From positions 1-43,776 of the forward strand of contig MPDF01000013.1 in NCBI GenBank assembly GCA_001874365.1: DNA of 43,776 nucleotides, in the 5' to 3' direction. Of the stretch, positions 25,976-34,816 are shown piece by piece. The notes beneath the pieces were generated by a model. The model ran no database searches. It was not told the origin of the DNA and was given only the letters and a program-made list of their open reading frames with translations. Source of the stretch: Gammaproteobacteria bacterium MedPE. GTDB lineage: Bacteria; Pseudomonadota; Gammaproteobacteria; Enterobacterales; Psychrobiaceae. The first letter of the stretch is position 1, and each line of letters begins with the position of its first letter. A program made the translations under genes and the position numbers.

Positions 25976-27030
25976 TGTCAGTATCGACTTCGCCACAGGT
26001 TGTTCTTGATAAATTTTGGGCTAATAAAGTCGACTCCGTCGTTCAAGGTTTAGCTCAATTACGCCAACAACTTGATGCTATTGATGAAATACCACAACAC
26101 ATAATTTTTGTCAGTGCAGGCGAAGTTAAGCCCCTACTAAATCCTGATATAGCAGCATTTTGTCAGTCGATACGTGACGACTTCTCAGGTGAAATAGACT
26201 TCATTAGCGCAGCTTGTACAAGCTTGCATGCCAGTATTTTACATTTTAATCATAGTGAAGCGATTAGCTGCTTTGTGCTCTTTTTAGAATTAGACGAGCC
26301 CATTCAACAAGGCTGTTTAGATTCTTTAGGCATCGGTTTACTTAACGATCACCAACATGAATCATCACCCGCTAATAGTGGATTAAGTGTCAAAAATAGT
26401 GTTGGATTTTGTCTGCTGCGTAAAAAAGATCCGCTTCCCCAAGACCTTGTCATTGCACAGTGTCATATATTTTCTCAGCCGAAAGGCATACCAGGTATGC
26501 AACAATTGCTGAAACAGCTTGTTCCTTATTTAACCTATGCAACAAGCCCTGAAAAAGTTGTCGCTTTTGACATTAGTTCCTCGTGGAGTACCCAACTTAA
26601 ACTTGCCTTAACACATCATCTGAGACAGCGTGCTCACATTGTGTCTTGGCTAGCAAGTTTTGAGACAGATCATCACCACTATTTAAGTCTAAAACCGATC
26701 TTTGAACTGCAAAATTATTATCAGCACCTCCAAAAAAACACATTGTCTTTGTTAACACTGGGAGGTGGTGGACGCGTTGGCTACCTTACTATTTCAACTC
26801 AACATCGTCTTAACAGCTCCATAGATAACGCATCCTTTGATGACTGCAACCTTGACCAAGATACAGCTATCTATGCTCATTCAATCGATGTTAGTCAATA
26901 TTCAACGCCAGACTATCACGCCATGGTTAAGGCTAATTTAAAATACCCACGATTACAGTATCGCGGCTTAAACAACCATTACTTTCGCTGGCAGTATCGC
27001 GGATTTTCACACGCTGGAATTAAACAATGA
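25975..27030 (+). CDS. Divergent ketosynthase-like (thiolase-fold) protein
   Basis: A 351-residue protein. FISAACTSLHASIL with Cys81 resembles the nucleophile motif of beta-ketoacyl synthases (xxACSSxLxA); SVGFCLLRKK sits where GAGAVVL is expected; and the C-terminal LLTLGGGGRVGYLTIS matches the closing glycine-rich strand of KAS III enzymes (GFGGGLTWG). The usual catalytic His and Asn contexts are not clear, and the N-terminus is short, so activity is uncertain. With an ACP and a ligase in the operon, a condensing or acyl-transfer role is reasonable. It overlaps the next gene by four bases (ATGA). Confidence 0.5.
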   Translation: MSVSTSPQVVLDKFWANKVDSVVQGLAQLRQQLDAIDEIPQHIIFVSAGEVKPLLNPDIAAFCQSIRDDFSGEIDFISAACTSLHASILHFNHSEAISCFVLFLELDEPIQQGCLDSLGIGLLNDHQHESSPANSGLSVKNSVGFCLLRKKDPLPQDLVIAQCHIFSQPKGIPGMQQLLKQLVPYLTYATSPEKVVAFDISSSWSTQLKLALTHHLRQRAHIVSWLASFETDHHHYLSLKPIFELQNYYQHLQKNTLSLLTLGGGGRVGYLTISTQHRLNSSIDNASFDDCNLDQDTAIYAHSIDVSQYSTPDYHAMVKANLKYPRLQYRGLNNHYFRWQYRGFSHAGIKQ

Positions 27031-28952
27031 ATATGTTTACAACACCTAAACAAGCTTATGACGTCATTATCATCGGTGCTGGATGGGCTGGCTTAACGTT
27101 AGCAAGACAGCTAAAGCACGAAAACCCTCAACTTACGATTCTACAACTAGAAGCCAGTACGCAATTTAAAGCGAAAGTAGGCGAAGCAACCGTAGAAATT
27201 GCCGGACATTATCTAATGCACCGCCTTGGATTAGCAAATTACCTGTATCGTAATCATTTACCTAAGAATGGCCTGCGCTTCTTGTTTGATTCACCCAATC
27301 ATGATCTTAGACTCGATCAAATGAGTGAACATGGGACAACGAGTATACCGCCCCACCCCGCCTTTCAATTGGATAGAGCCAGATTTGAAAAAGATTTAGT
27401 ACAAATGAATCGAGAGCAAGGTATCGAGTTATTGATGGGGGCGAAGGTCAACATAATCGCCACCAGCCACGGTGAAAAAAATGAACATCAGGTCGACTTC
27501 AAATATCAAGGTGAAACTCATCAGATAAATAGTCGTTGGCTGATTGATGCTAGCGGTAAAGCGAGCTTACTTGCCAAACAAAAGAAATTACATCATCGCC
27601 AAGATATTCCCAAAAATTGTGCGGCTTGGGGACGATTCAGTAACATCAAAGATATCGATTCACTGGGTTCTAAGACATGGCAGAAAAAAGTGAACGGCCG
27701 TTTCTTATCAACCATCCACTTTACAGGTCCGGGCTATTGGATTTGGGTGATTCCATTAAGTGGTGGTTTCACTAGCATTGGTGTGGATTGCGATAAAAAC
27801 GTCATGGACAATCCACCGCTAAAACAAGATCAGTTTCTTGATTTTTTAGCTCAACATACGGGGCTATCTCAATTACTCGAAGGAGCCAATTTAGAAGACT
27901 TCGAAGCTTGGGGACAGCTAGCATATCGTGGAAAACAATACATCAGTGAAGAACGTTGGGCAACAACAGGTTTCGCCGCGATGTTCTTAGATCCGCTATT
28001 TAGTGGTGGTGGAGACATGATTGCATTAATCAATGATGCCCTTTGTGAAACAATTTGTGATGATATTGCCTGTAGTGACGAGCAGACAGCAAATCGCCTT
28101 TTAGCAGATAAAGTGCCCACCTTAAATCAGCAAGCACATGAGTTTTATCAAGGGCTATTTACCTATGTTAACAACACAATGCCTATTTTAGATTGTGCTC
28201 ATCTGTGTTCTAAAGTTGTTGCCTATAATACCGCAATTTATTTTTTAGAATCCGCTTGGGATTACATGGCTGGAAATTACCTTGATCTTGCTCATTGGAA
28301 AAAACGCGATTACATTCGCCGAGGTAATTTGGCGTTAGAGAAACATCTCAATACTCAAATACTCGCCACCGTGGACACTTTACGTGAACAAAATCGTTAC
28401 TTTGAACGCAATGATGAAGGTTTTTTTGAATCAGGCGCAGATCTCTATAAATACTTTGTGTTTAACATGGGCGAGTCAGGAAAAGATGGTTGGCGCATGG
28501 ATTTACACATCAAATTATGGGTGGATATCTACTTAAAAGTTACAGAAGCACGCCTCAACTTACCTCAGTTTGCAGCACGTCGACTCGTACAAGAATGCTT
28601 AACATTACCAACTATTTTAGCCTGTGAAGATTTTTCTGATGAGCAATTTCCTGATTTATTAGCACAAATAAATCAAACGCTCACGCAAGAATTACAACAG
28701 CTCACTGAGCATACCGTCCTAACCCACGTTACGCGGGATTCATTTACCAGTGGACATGTTGATGTTCAAATCGTTGATAGTCAGATCCCTGATGACGAAT
28801 ATAAAAAGCTTGTTAATCAAGCCAAAGGCTTATTTAACAGTGAACAAGAATACATTGCGATGCCATTTATGGTGCCATATTTCTTACAGTTTTGTCGTCA
28901 AACAGACCTAGAAATCATGTCGGAAGCCATCATGCCGAGTGAGGTTTATTGA
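27027..28952 (+). CDS. Flavin-dependent halogenase-like protein
   Basis: A 641-residue flavoprotein of the tryptophan-halogenase superfamily. It has the FAD Rossmann motif GAGWAG (17-22), VGEATVE after the first domain, and a Lys at 80 (LPKNGLRF) that aligns by eye with catalytic Lys79 of PrnA. It also has the halogenase signature WxWxIP (WIWVIP, 238-243) and FxxPxxSxG at 320-328. The last motif is shared with halogenases that act on carrier-bound substrates such as PltA. About 100 residues at the C-terminus exceed the typical length. It could halogenate an ACP-bound aromatic or pyrrolic intermediate, or be a related monooxygenase. A flavin reductase is not encoded nearby. Confidence 0.82.
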   Translation: MNMFTTPKQAYDVIIIGAGWAGLTLARQLKHENPQLTILQLEASTQFKAKVGEATVEIAGHYLMHRLGLANYLYRNHLPKNGLRFLFDSPNHDLRLDQMSEHGTTSIPPHPAFQLDRARFEKDLVQMNREQGIELLMGAKVNIIATSHGEKNEHQVDFKYQGETHQINSRWLIDASGKASLLAKQKKLHHRQDIPKNCAAWGRFSNIKDIDSLGSKTWQKKVNGRFLSTIHFTGPGYWIWVIPLSGGFTSIGVDCDKNVMDNPPLKQDQFLDFLAQHTGLSQLLEGANLEDFEAWGQLAYRGKQYISEERWATTGFAAMFLDPLFSGGGDMIALINDALCETICDDIACSDEQTANRLLADKVPTLNQQAHEFYQGLFTYVNNTMPILDCAHLCSKVVAYNTAIYFLESAWDYMAGNYLDLAHWKKRDYIRRGNLALEKHLNTQILATVDTLREQNRYFERNDEGFFESGADLYKYFVFNMGESGKDGWRMDLHIKLWVDIYLKVTEARLNLPQFAARRLVQECLTLPTILACEDFSDEQFPDLLAQINQTLTQELQQLTEHTVLTHVTRDSFTSGHVDVQIVDSQIPDDEYKKLVNQAKGLFNSEQEYIAMPFMVPYFLQFCRQTDLEIMSEAIMPSEVY

Positions 28953-29884
28953 TGGATAAAATGACCTTCACCGCGCGAGACGGTGCGTTACTCGCCTATG
29001 ATGATTATCGTCAAGAAAACGACAAAGCTATCGTCATTTTTTTGCACGGTAGTACATACAACAGCCGTCGTTATGCCAATTTAGCTAAAAAGCTTAACAG
29101 TGACAATTACGGTGCCTGCCTCTTAAATTGGCGAGGTCATGGAACATCTGAAGGGCGGCCTGGCACGGTTGACTATATCGGTCAACTAGAGGATGACTTA
29201 TCTGATTTTATTCAACAGCTAAAAACCCAAACTAACAAACCACTTATTATTTGTGGTCACTCAGCAGGAGCTATTATTTGCCTCCGATATATCAATAAAT
29301 ACGGGTGTGATGACATTGATGGAACCTGCTTCATTGCTCCAGCAATTAACGGCCCGCTAGAAACGGTAAGGTATCAACACCCTTCTGCACGTTGGCAATA
29401 TAGAATAAGTTACTTCCGGGCAGCGAAAACGACAGAGCCAGTGCCAAGTAGTGCGTTACTGTATGCACCAAGCTTGAAAACGATGTCATTTTTCGGCGCT
29501 AAGCTGCTGCCATTTATGCGTCACAACGCCATTTTAACCTTCCCCGCTAACGAACGGATGGCACAACTTGAGGGACGCGTATTAAATTACAGTTACAACT
29601 TAATGTTATCGTGCGATATCAATGATTATCCCGATGCCTTCAATAAAATCACGGTACCTACACTATTACTGTGCGGTCAAGACGATGAAGTGGTTCACCC
29701 TGCATTATTATCGACTATTTTTAATTGGCACCTACCGCCTAACATCGCTAAAGAACTCATTGAACTTGAAAATATCAATCATATTCAAATCAATAATGCC
29801 GCGACAAAAATACTTCCATCATGGCTAGAGCGACACTTTTCAGTAGTGCCTGAACAAACCTTGTGTGAGGCGGTATCATGCTAA
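28952..29884 (+). CDS. Alpha/beta hydrolase
   Basis: A 310-residue alpha/beta-hydrolase-fold protein of the monoglyceride-lipase/lysophospholipase style. The oxyanion strand VIFLHGSTYNSRRY, the LNWRGHGTSEGRPG segment and the nucleophile elbow GHSAG (Ser104) are visible; the acid is likely Asp in LLCGQDDEVVHP and the base His in NINHIQIN. No signal peptide is present. In the operon it may release the product from ACP or hydrolyse a thioester, comparable to the hydrolases found in exosortase-A loci. The start ATG overlaps the preceding stop (TGATG) with a GAGG ribosome site 7 bases upstream; a TTG one codon earlier is unlikely. Confidence 0.88.
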   Translation: MDKMTFTARDGALLAYDDYRQENDKAIVIFLHGSTYNSRRYANLAKKLNSDNYGACLLNWRGHGTSEGRPGTVDYIGQLEDDLSDFIQQLKTQTNKPLIICGHSAGAIICLRYINKYGCDDIDGTCFIAPAINGPLETVRYQHPSARWQYRISYFRAAKTTEPVPSSALLYAPSLKTMSFFGAKLLPFMRHNAILTFPANERMAQLEGRVLNYSYNLMLSCDINDYPDAFNKITVPTLLLCGQDDEVVHPALLSTIFNWHLPPNIAKELIELENINHIQINNAATKILPSWLERHFSVVPEQTLCEAVSC

Positions 29885-31113
29885 CACTTAATACGCTGAC
29901 ACTAAAAGGCGAGCTGACTAATCGAACATCATTAATTAAGCAATTAAATCTGACCGACGACGCCACAAATAACACACTAATAACAGCAGCGTATCAGCAA
30001 TGGGGAAATGATATGAATCGTCATATCAGCGGTGATTATCTCATTGTATTACCGCTTCCTAACCATCAGTTATTAGTATGCTTATCGGGATTTTCTAGCT
30101 ATCGACTATTTTATAGAAGCAACGCAGGATCGTTACAGATAAGTGATAACCTTGCTGATTTTAGCCATAACGCTCAACTCACGCCGTCAAGTATCAGTCA
30201 CTTATTACACGGTGAAATACTTAACCATCATCACACGTTATTCGAACATGTTGAACAGCTAGCCTGTGGACAATCGATACATTGGCAATTAGATGGCACG
30301 GTCGAGTTATTAAATCATCAAACGCTGTCATTACAACAAAAGTTAAATTGTCCGCCCGCCGACTGCGTCAATTCAGCTGACGATAACATTCAAACTTCAG
30401 CATTAGATACAACGCAAGCGTTCAATCAATTACCGCAGTTGGCGCAAATATTAACGCGCCCTATATCAGCCTCATGGCAACTTGAATTTTATTTACAAGT
30501 ACAACAAAGCAATCATATACAACTTTATTGCGATCAACCGCCTATCATTCATTTACCCTTTGAAACGACCGTTGAGAACCTAAGTGGTCAATTATTGAAA
30601 AAGCCGCTAAAGCACTCAAAACAAAAACTGAATCAACTACAGCAACAGCATGATTCACAATATAAAGAAGAGCTCGCCACTTGGAATATCAGCAACAATT
30701 TAGATTTTCGTACGTGGTTATATCTCTCCTTTGAAATCAACGAACAATGGGCACAGAAAAGACTCATCGCTCAAGCCTGTAACAAAAGCATTCGCTTCAA
30801 TTATTGTGATAATGCAACCCTAAAACAATGGCTATTGTCGCAAACAGATAGAAATAAAAACAAGAATTTAATGGCGTCGATAAGGCCTTTTAGCTTTGAC
30901 GATGACAGCATAATTAACATCTTTGATGCAATGCAACGATTGATGTATCACGGTTATCAACCCGTCACTAATACCTTGTTCAATATTGTACCTCCTTTAT
31001 CAGCAAAACTTCTTAAACAGCATGCTCGGTTCCCGGCTCAAGTCGAATCGTTTTGCTGTTTATCTTTAACCCTAGATCACTTGGCAAGACATGCTAACTG
31101 GTCATTAACTTAA
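29878..31113 (+). CDS. Asparagine-synthetase-like protein lacking the catalytic Cys
   Basis: A 411-residue protein. Its first 150 residues follow the N-terminal glutaminase domain of AsnB-type enzymes: GDYLIVLPL, LLVCLSGFSSYRLFY (compare RDxxGxxPLYY), LQISDNLADF (compare FASEIKAL), then TLFEHVEQLACGQSIHW (compare the I..LPPGH motif). The Cys that must follow the initiator Met is absent (it begins MLTLNT), so glutamine hydrolysis is not expected. The C-terminal half is shorter than a synthetase domain and I find no SGGxDS pyrophosphate loop. It may be a degenerate amide or ester synthetase, or a scaffold. It overlaps the hydrolase gene by 7 bases. Confidence 0.6.
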   Translation: MLTLNTLTLKGELTNRTSLIKQLNLTDDATNNTLITAAYQQWGNDMNRHISGDYLIVLPLPNHQLLVCLSGFSSYRLFYRSNAGSLQISDNLADFSHNAQLTPSSISHLLHGEILNHHHTLFEHVEQLACGQSIHWQLDGTVELLNHQTLSLQQKLNCPPADCVNSADDNIQTSALDTTQAFNQLPQLAQILTRPISASWQLEFYLQVQQSNHIQLYCDQPPIIHLPFETTVENLSGQLLKKPLKHSKQKLNQLQQQHDSQYKEELATWNISNNLDFRTWLYLSFEINEQWAQKRLIAQACNKSIRFNYCDNATLKQWLLSQTDRNKNKNLMASIRPFSFDDDSIINIFDAMQRLMYHGYQPVTNTLFNIVPPLSAKLLKQHARFPAQVESFCCLSLTLDHLARHANWSLT

Positions 31114-31128
31114 CGTAACGAGAATCAC

Positions 31129-31377
31129 ATGTCAGACAATACATTATTAATCGCCTTACAAACTGAAGTTGCAGAGATGCTTAACAAAGACCAAATCGAC
31201 GCCGATACGCCATTAGGGGAATTAGGCGTCGATTCATTAAATGTTGTTGAGGTCATTTTAATTTGTGAGCAAATCTATACCAATGTCAGCGATCCTGAAG
31301 CCTTAATATTTGATGAGTTCACCACACTACGTGATATGGATGCCCAATTATTAGAAGCATCAGATAATTTTGTATAA
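31129..31377 (+). CDS. Acyl carrier protein
   Basis: An 82-residue carrier protein. The phosphopantetheine attachment site is Ser36 in LGVDSLNVVEV, and the helix pattern with acidic composition is typical (helix II VVEVILICEQIY, then the DEFTTLRDMDAQLL end). It is probably the carrier on which the ligase, dehydrogenase, ketosynthase-like and halogenase-like proteins of this operon act. No phosphopantetheinyl transferase gene is in the window, so activation would rely on a transferase elsewhere. It lies 15 bases after the asparagine-synthetase-like gene and 22 before the TPR protein, and so sits between the biosynthetic and export halves. Confidence 0.93.
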   Translation: MSDNTLLIALQTEVAEMLNKDQIDADTPLGELGVDSLNVVEVILICEQIYTNVSDPEALIFDEFTTLRDMDAQLLEASDNFV

Positions 31378-31399
31378 CTATCAATTATAGGACTTACTC

Positions 31400-32134
31400 A
31401 TGAAAAAAATCTTCAGCTTTATTGTGATCAGCTTTGTTATCGGCAATATCGTATCTTGGTCGATGGGCTCGTGGCCAATTGAATTTAAACAACAGCCTTA
31501 CAGTGAACGCCAAATAACGGCTATTGATGCGTTGAAAAAAGAGATGTCCAATCATGCTGAAGATGTTTCAATTTTGATTGAACTAGGCGCGATATACTCG
31601 ATGCACAATGATATTGAGTTAGCTAATGGTTATCTTGATAAAGCCATTACACTAAGTCCAAATAATGCCTTAGCCATCGCATGGTACAACGCTAATCGCG
31701 CAAAAATATCAGGAGCATCGTTAGATTTTACATGGGGGTTATATAAACTTTACACGCTAAACACCGCGTTATCTAACATTAGTAAAGCTGTCACTATGGC
31801 ACCTGACGATATCACTATCCGAACAATTCGCTTAGCGACCTTTGCTAATATTGGGCCTATTAATCCTGAATTTAATCTAGTTTTTGAGGATGAAACTTGG
31901 TTTAACACATTATTTAATAATCCGACGGCGCAGCTACCACAACAGTTAAAAGCACAGTTTTATTTGTCGATGGCCCAAGCATATTATTTTAACGAAAATA
32001 AACAAGCAGCCATTGATGTCACCAAGTATTTGAATTTGTTTAAATCAGTTCCTCATAAAACAAAACAAGATGAAAAGCAATTTCAACAACTTACCATAAA
32101 ATTCGATCAAGCTGACCGGGGTAAATCATGGTAG
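31400..32134 (+). CDS. Membrane-anchored TPR-like protein
   Basis: A 244-residue protein with an N-terminal signal anchor (MKKIFSFIVISFVIGNIVSW) and a periplasmic helical body. A TPR-like unit is visible at about 50-90 (ILIELGAIYSMHNDIELANGYLDKAITLSPNN) and a second pattern around 115-150 (ISKAVTMAPDDITIRTIRLATFANI). It resembles the lipoprotein at 32808-33578, which has AIKKAPANLGARFLRGVSYANM in the same order; the two are probably distant paralogues. Its neighbours suggest that it assists the ABC exporter. The ribosome site is TAGGAC before the ATG, and the end overlaps the ATPase gene by 7 bases. Confidence 0.75.
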   Translation: MKKIFSFIVISFVIGNIVSWSMGSWPIEFKQQPYSERQITAIDALKKEMSNHAEDVSILIELGAIYSMHNDIELANGYLDKAITLSPNNALAIAWYNANRAKISGASLDFTWGLYKLYTLNTALSNISKAVTMAPDDITIRTIRLATFANIGPINPEFNLVFEDETWFNTLFNNPTAQLPQQLKAQFYLSMAQAYYFNENKQAAIDVTKYLNLFKSVPHKTKQDEKQFQQLTIKFDQADRGKSW

Positions 32135-32811
32135 TGGTTGAACTAAAAAACATCAGCCGTCACTTCATGCTAGGCAACAATCAGGTCAATGCGTTAACGC
32201 ACATTAACTTGACGATCAATCAGGGCGAATTTCTAGTACTCAAAGGCGCGAGTGGCAGTGGAAAGAGCACCCTACTAAATATTATTGGCATTATGGATCA
32301 GGCAAGTCATGGCGAAACCTATATCGCCGGAAAAAGCCTAAATCAGCTGTCTGATAATCAACAGTCAGCGATGCGTAAAAAGCACATTGGGTTTATTTTT
32401 CAGTCATTCAACCTCTTGCCTGTCTTAACAGCGCTTGAAAATGTTCAATACCCACTGTCTTTACAAGGGATAAAAAACACCAAAGAGCGCGCAACAATAG
32501 CGCTTGAACGCGTTGGTTTAGGGGAGTTTATTCATCATAAGCCCAATCAACTGTCTGGCGGGCAAATGCAACGCGTCGCTATTGCACGAGCCTTAGTAAC
32601 CGAACCCGATATCATTTTGGCGGATGAACCCACGGCCAATTTAGATTCGGTATCAGCTCAATCGATCATGACCTTAATGACCGAGCTTAATCAACAAGGA
32701 ATAACTTTCATTTTTGCTACCCATCACGATTATGTGCTTTCAAAAGCATCTCGTATTATTGAATTAAAAGACGGGGCGATTCTTGAAGATTCCCGAAAGG
32801 CTGTCGCATGA
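32128..32811 (+). CDS. LolD/MacB-type ABC transporter ATP-binding protein
   Basis: A 227-residue ATPase with Walker [10 protein letters not shown] (40-48), Q-loop [18 protein letters not shown], signature [15 protein letters not shown], Walker [14 protein letters not shown] and switch His in ATHH. The FQ.FNLLP.LTA.ENV pattern is typical of the LolD/MacB/FtsE class, which works with FtsX-fold permeases to drive mechanotransmission rather than transport across the membrane. The partner permease is at 33578-34807. The gene is overlapped by its neighbours on both sides (7 and 4 bases). Confidence 0.93.
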   Translation: MVVVELKNISRHFMLGNNQVNALTHINLTINQGEFLVLKGASGSGKSTLLNIIGIMDQASHGETYIAGKSLNQLSDNQQSAMRKKHIGFIFQSFNLLPVLTALENVQYPLSLQGIKNTKERATIALERVGLGEFIHHKPNQLSGGQMQRVAIARALVTEPDIILADEPTANLDSVSAQSIMTLMTELNQQGITFIFATHHDYVLSKASRIIELKDGAILEDSRKAVA

Positions 32812-33578
32812 AATTGACTTTGATTGTCCTATTACTCAGTGGACTACTCACCGGATGTGGTGACAATACTGTTGTTGAGTCCTCCCCCAACAATGACATC
32901 GGTACTCAACACGAAGCAACCAGTACCTCTCTGTTACCTGCTGACACAATTTATCAACAACCAACAGACCTTGGCGCGACGACTAACGAACAAAATGCAA
33001 AATTAATACAACTGCAATCGATTAAAATGCCATCCCCAACACAACAACGGTTGATTGCACTGCTTAAATTAGCGCTGTTCTCAAGCGATAGTAAACAGTC
33101 CCTTGAAAAGCTCATAACCATTACATCGACGCTAGAGCAACTGTCAAATAAAACGCCCACTGATTACGAGCTCATGGCTGCTTATGGCAGTGCCCTCAGC
33201 TATCAGTCAATCTTTATGCAAGATGATCTTGGTCGTATGAATTTAACAGCACGTAAGGGCATGCGAATTATGGATCGTGCTATTAAAAAGGCTCCGGCTA
33301 ACTTGGGCGCTCGATTTTTACGTGGTGTCAGTTACGCTAATATGCCCAGTTTTTTGAATCGTGCGTCATTTTCAATCGATGACCTGCAACTCCTAAAGCA
33401 ACACACGAATGCTCAACCTCAAAGTCAATTCATGGCGTTGGTTGATTACTACCTCGCGCTAGCTTATTCACGTAATAATCAAATGCCTCAAGCCAAAGCA
33501 TTATGGACATCACTCAGTAATCAGCCGAATACACAATGGAAAACACTAGCGATTGCAAAGCTTAAGGAGATTGATTAA
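32808..33578 (+). CDS. Predicted lipoprotein with TPR-like body
   Basis: A 256-residue protein with a lipoprotein signal: [17 protein letters not shown], with the lipid-modified Cys at 17. Residues after Cys are GDN, and Asp at +3 rather than +2 does not clearly retain it in the inner membrane. About 50 polar residues follow, then a helical repeat region (about 75-250) similar in order to the TPR protein two genes upstream. It probably forms part of the export module. Its start overlaps the ATPase stop (ATGA), and its stop overlaps the permease start (TAATG). Confidence 0.8.
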   Translation: MKLTLIVLLLSGLLTGCGDNTVVESSPNNDIGTQHEATSTSLLPADTIYQQPTDLGATTNEQNAKLIQLQSIKMPSPTQQRLIALLKLALFSSDSKQSLEKLITITSTLEQLSNKTPTDYELMAAYGSALSYQSIFMQDDLGRMNLTARKGMRIMDRAIKKAPANLGARFLRGVSYANMPSFLNRASFSIDDLQLLKQHTNAQPQSQFMALVDYYLALAYSRNNQMPQAKALWTSLSNQPNTQWKTLAIAKLKEID

Positions 33579-34807
33579 TGGGATTTCGTTACAAAATTGC
33601 GCTGCTTAATGTATTGCGAAATCGTCGGCGTAGCATATTGACGCTACTGGCCATTCAAGTTGCTGTTGTCAGTCTTATTTTATTCGCAGGTTTTGTCGCG
33701 TCGATGTTTGATGGGATGCGAGAAAACATGATTCGCTCACAGCTAGGTCATTTGCAGATTTATAAGAGTGGTTTCAATCAATATGGTCATATTGAACCTG
33801 AAAAATATCTACTTACTCCTGAGGATGTCACCAAGATTACCCGTATAGTCCACACCTTACCTGACGTTGAGTTAATGACACCTCGACTAAATTTTTCAGG
33901 ATTGTTAACCAATTCCAATCAATCTATCGCCGTTGTCGGTATTGGCATAGATCCAGACGAAGAATCATTACTTAGCTCAGCAATTACCATCACAAAAGGA
34001 GAAGACTTATTTAGCCAAGATCAAGATGGAGCGCTACTTGGTGAAGGGTTATTTAATGCTCTAAATACTAATATTGGCGATTATTTAACGTTACTCAGTT
34101 CTACTACTGACGGTTCAGTCAATGCCATTGATATTAAAGTTGTTGGCGCCATCAACACCGGTCTTAGGGATATTGATAATCGACTTATTCGTATCAACCT
34201 TCCTCATGCACAAGACCTACAATACACGCAAGGAATTAGCCGATTAGTTATTTTGCTGTCAGATACAGAACAAACCCAAGCAACTTTAATTTCACTAAAA
34301 CAACGTTTTAAGCAACAAGGTTTAGGCGTTGAGATTAAAACCTGGTCACAGCTCGCGGATTATTATCACGAAGTCACTAAATTATTTAATGGTGTATTTG
34401 ATTTCCTTCAAATCATTGTGTTGTTTATCGCCGCACTAAGTATTGCCAACACGATGATGATGGCTGTCATGGAGCGTACACCTGAAATTGGCTCAATTCG
34501 AGCACTAGGCGCAACACGCTATGAAGTCATGATGCTGTTTATCACTGAGGCTTGTTATTTGGGGCTTATTGGTAGTGTCATCGGCGTATTGTTAGGAATT
34601 CTATTAGCCAACGGGATCACAGCTGCTGATATTACAATGCCGACACCACCAGGAAGCAGCCAAAATTATCCAATTCGAATATTCATATCTTGGACGATTT
34701 TGCTACAAACAGCATTTACCGGCACTGTTGTTGCTGTTGCCGCCAGTATATATCCCGCTTTCAAAGCATCTCGATTACAAATCAACCAAGCGATGCGCTC
34801 AGTGTAA
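33578..34807 (+). CDS. LolE/MacB-type (FtsX-fold) ABC permease
   Basis: A 409-residue inner-membrane protein with the four-helix MacB/LolCE layout. TM1 is at about 20-42, followed by a large periplasmic domain (about 45-270); TM2-TM4 lie at about 280-302, 325-350 and 370-395. The C-terminal part has the FtsX-domain motif NTMMMAVMERTPEIGSIRALGATR and closes with YPAFKASRLQINQAMRSV, both typical of LolE/MacB. With its ATPase it should extract or push a lipidic substrate at the periplasmic face. A LolA-like carrier follows directly, which supports a Lol-type route. Confidence 0.93.
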   Translation: MGFRYKIALLNVLRNRRRSILTLLAIQVAVVSLILFAGFVASMFDGMRENMIRSQLGHLQIYKSGFNQYGHIEPEKYLLTPEDVTKITRIVHTLPDVELMTPRLNFSGLLTNSNQSIAVVGIGIDPDEESLLSSAITITKGEDLFSQDQDGALLGEGLFNALNTNIGDYLTLLSSTTDGSVNAIDIKVVGAINTGLRDIDNRLIRINLPHAQDLQYTQGISRLVILLSDTEQTQATLISLKQRFKQQGLGVEIKTWSQLADYYHEVTKLFNGVFDFLQIIVLFIAALSIANTMMMAVMERTPEIGSIRALGATRYEVMMLFITEACYLGLIGSVIGVLLGILLANGITAADITMPTPPGSSQNYPIRIFISWTILLQTAFTGTVVAVAASIYPAFKASRLQINQAMRSV

Positions 34808-34816
34808 GGAACACTC

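Noticed and set aside
20927-31377. Reading the ligase, decarboxylase, hydrolase and amidotransferase-like genes as an exosortase-A (XrtA) locus.
   Set aside because: No exosortase, PEP-CTERM protein, PrsK/PrsT or glycosyltransferase genes are present; halogenase-like, thiolase-like and LolA-like genes are not part of that locus.
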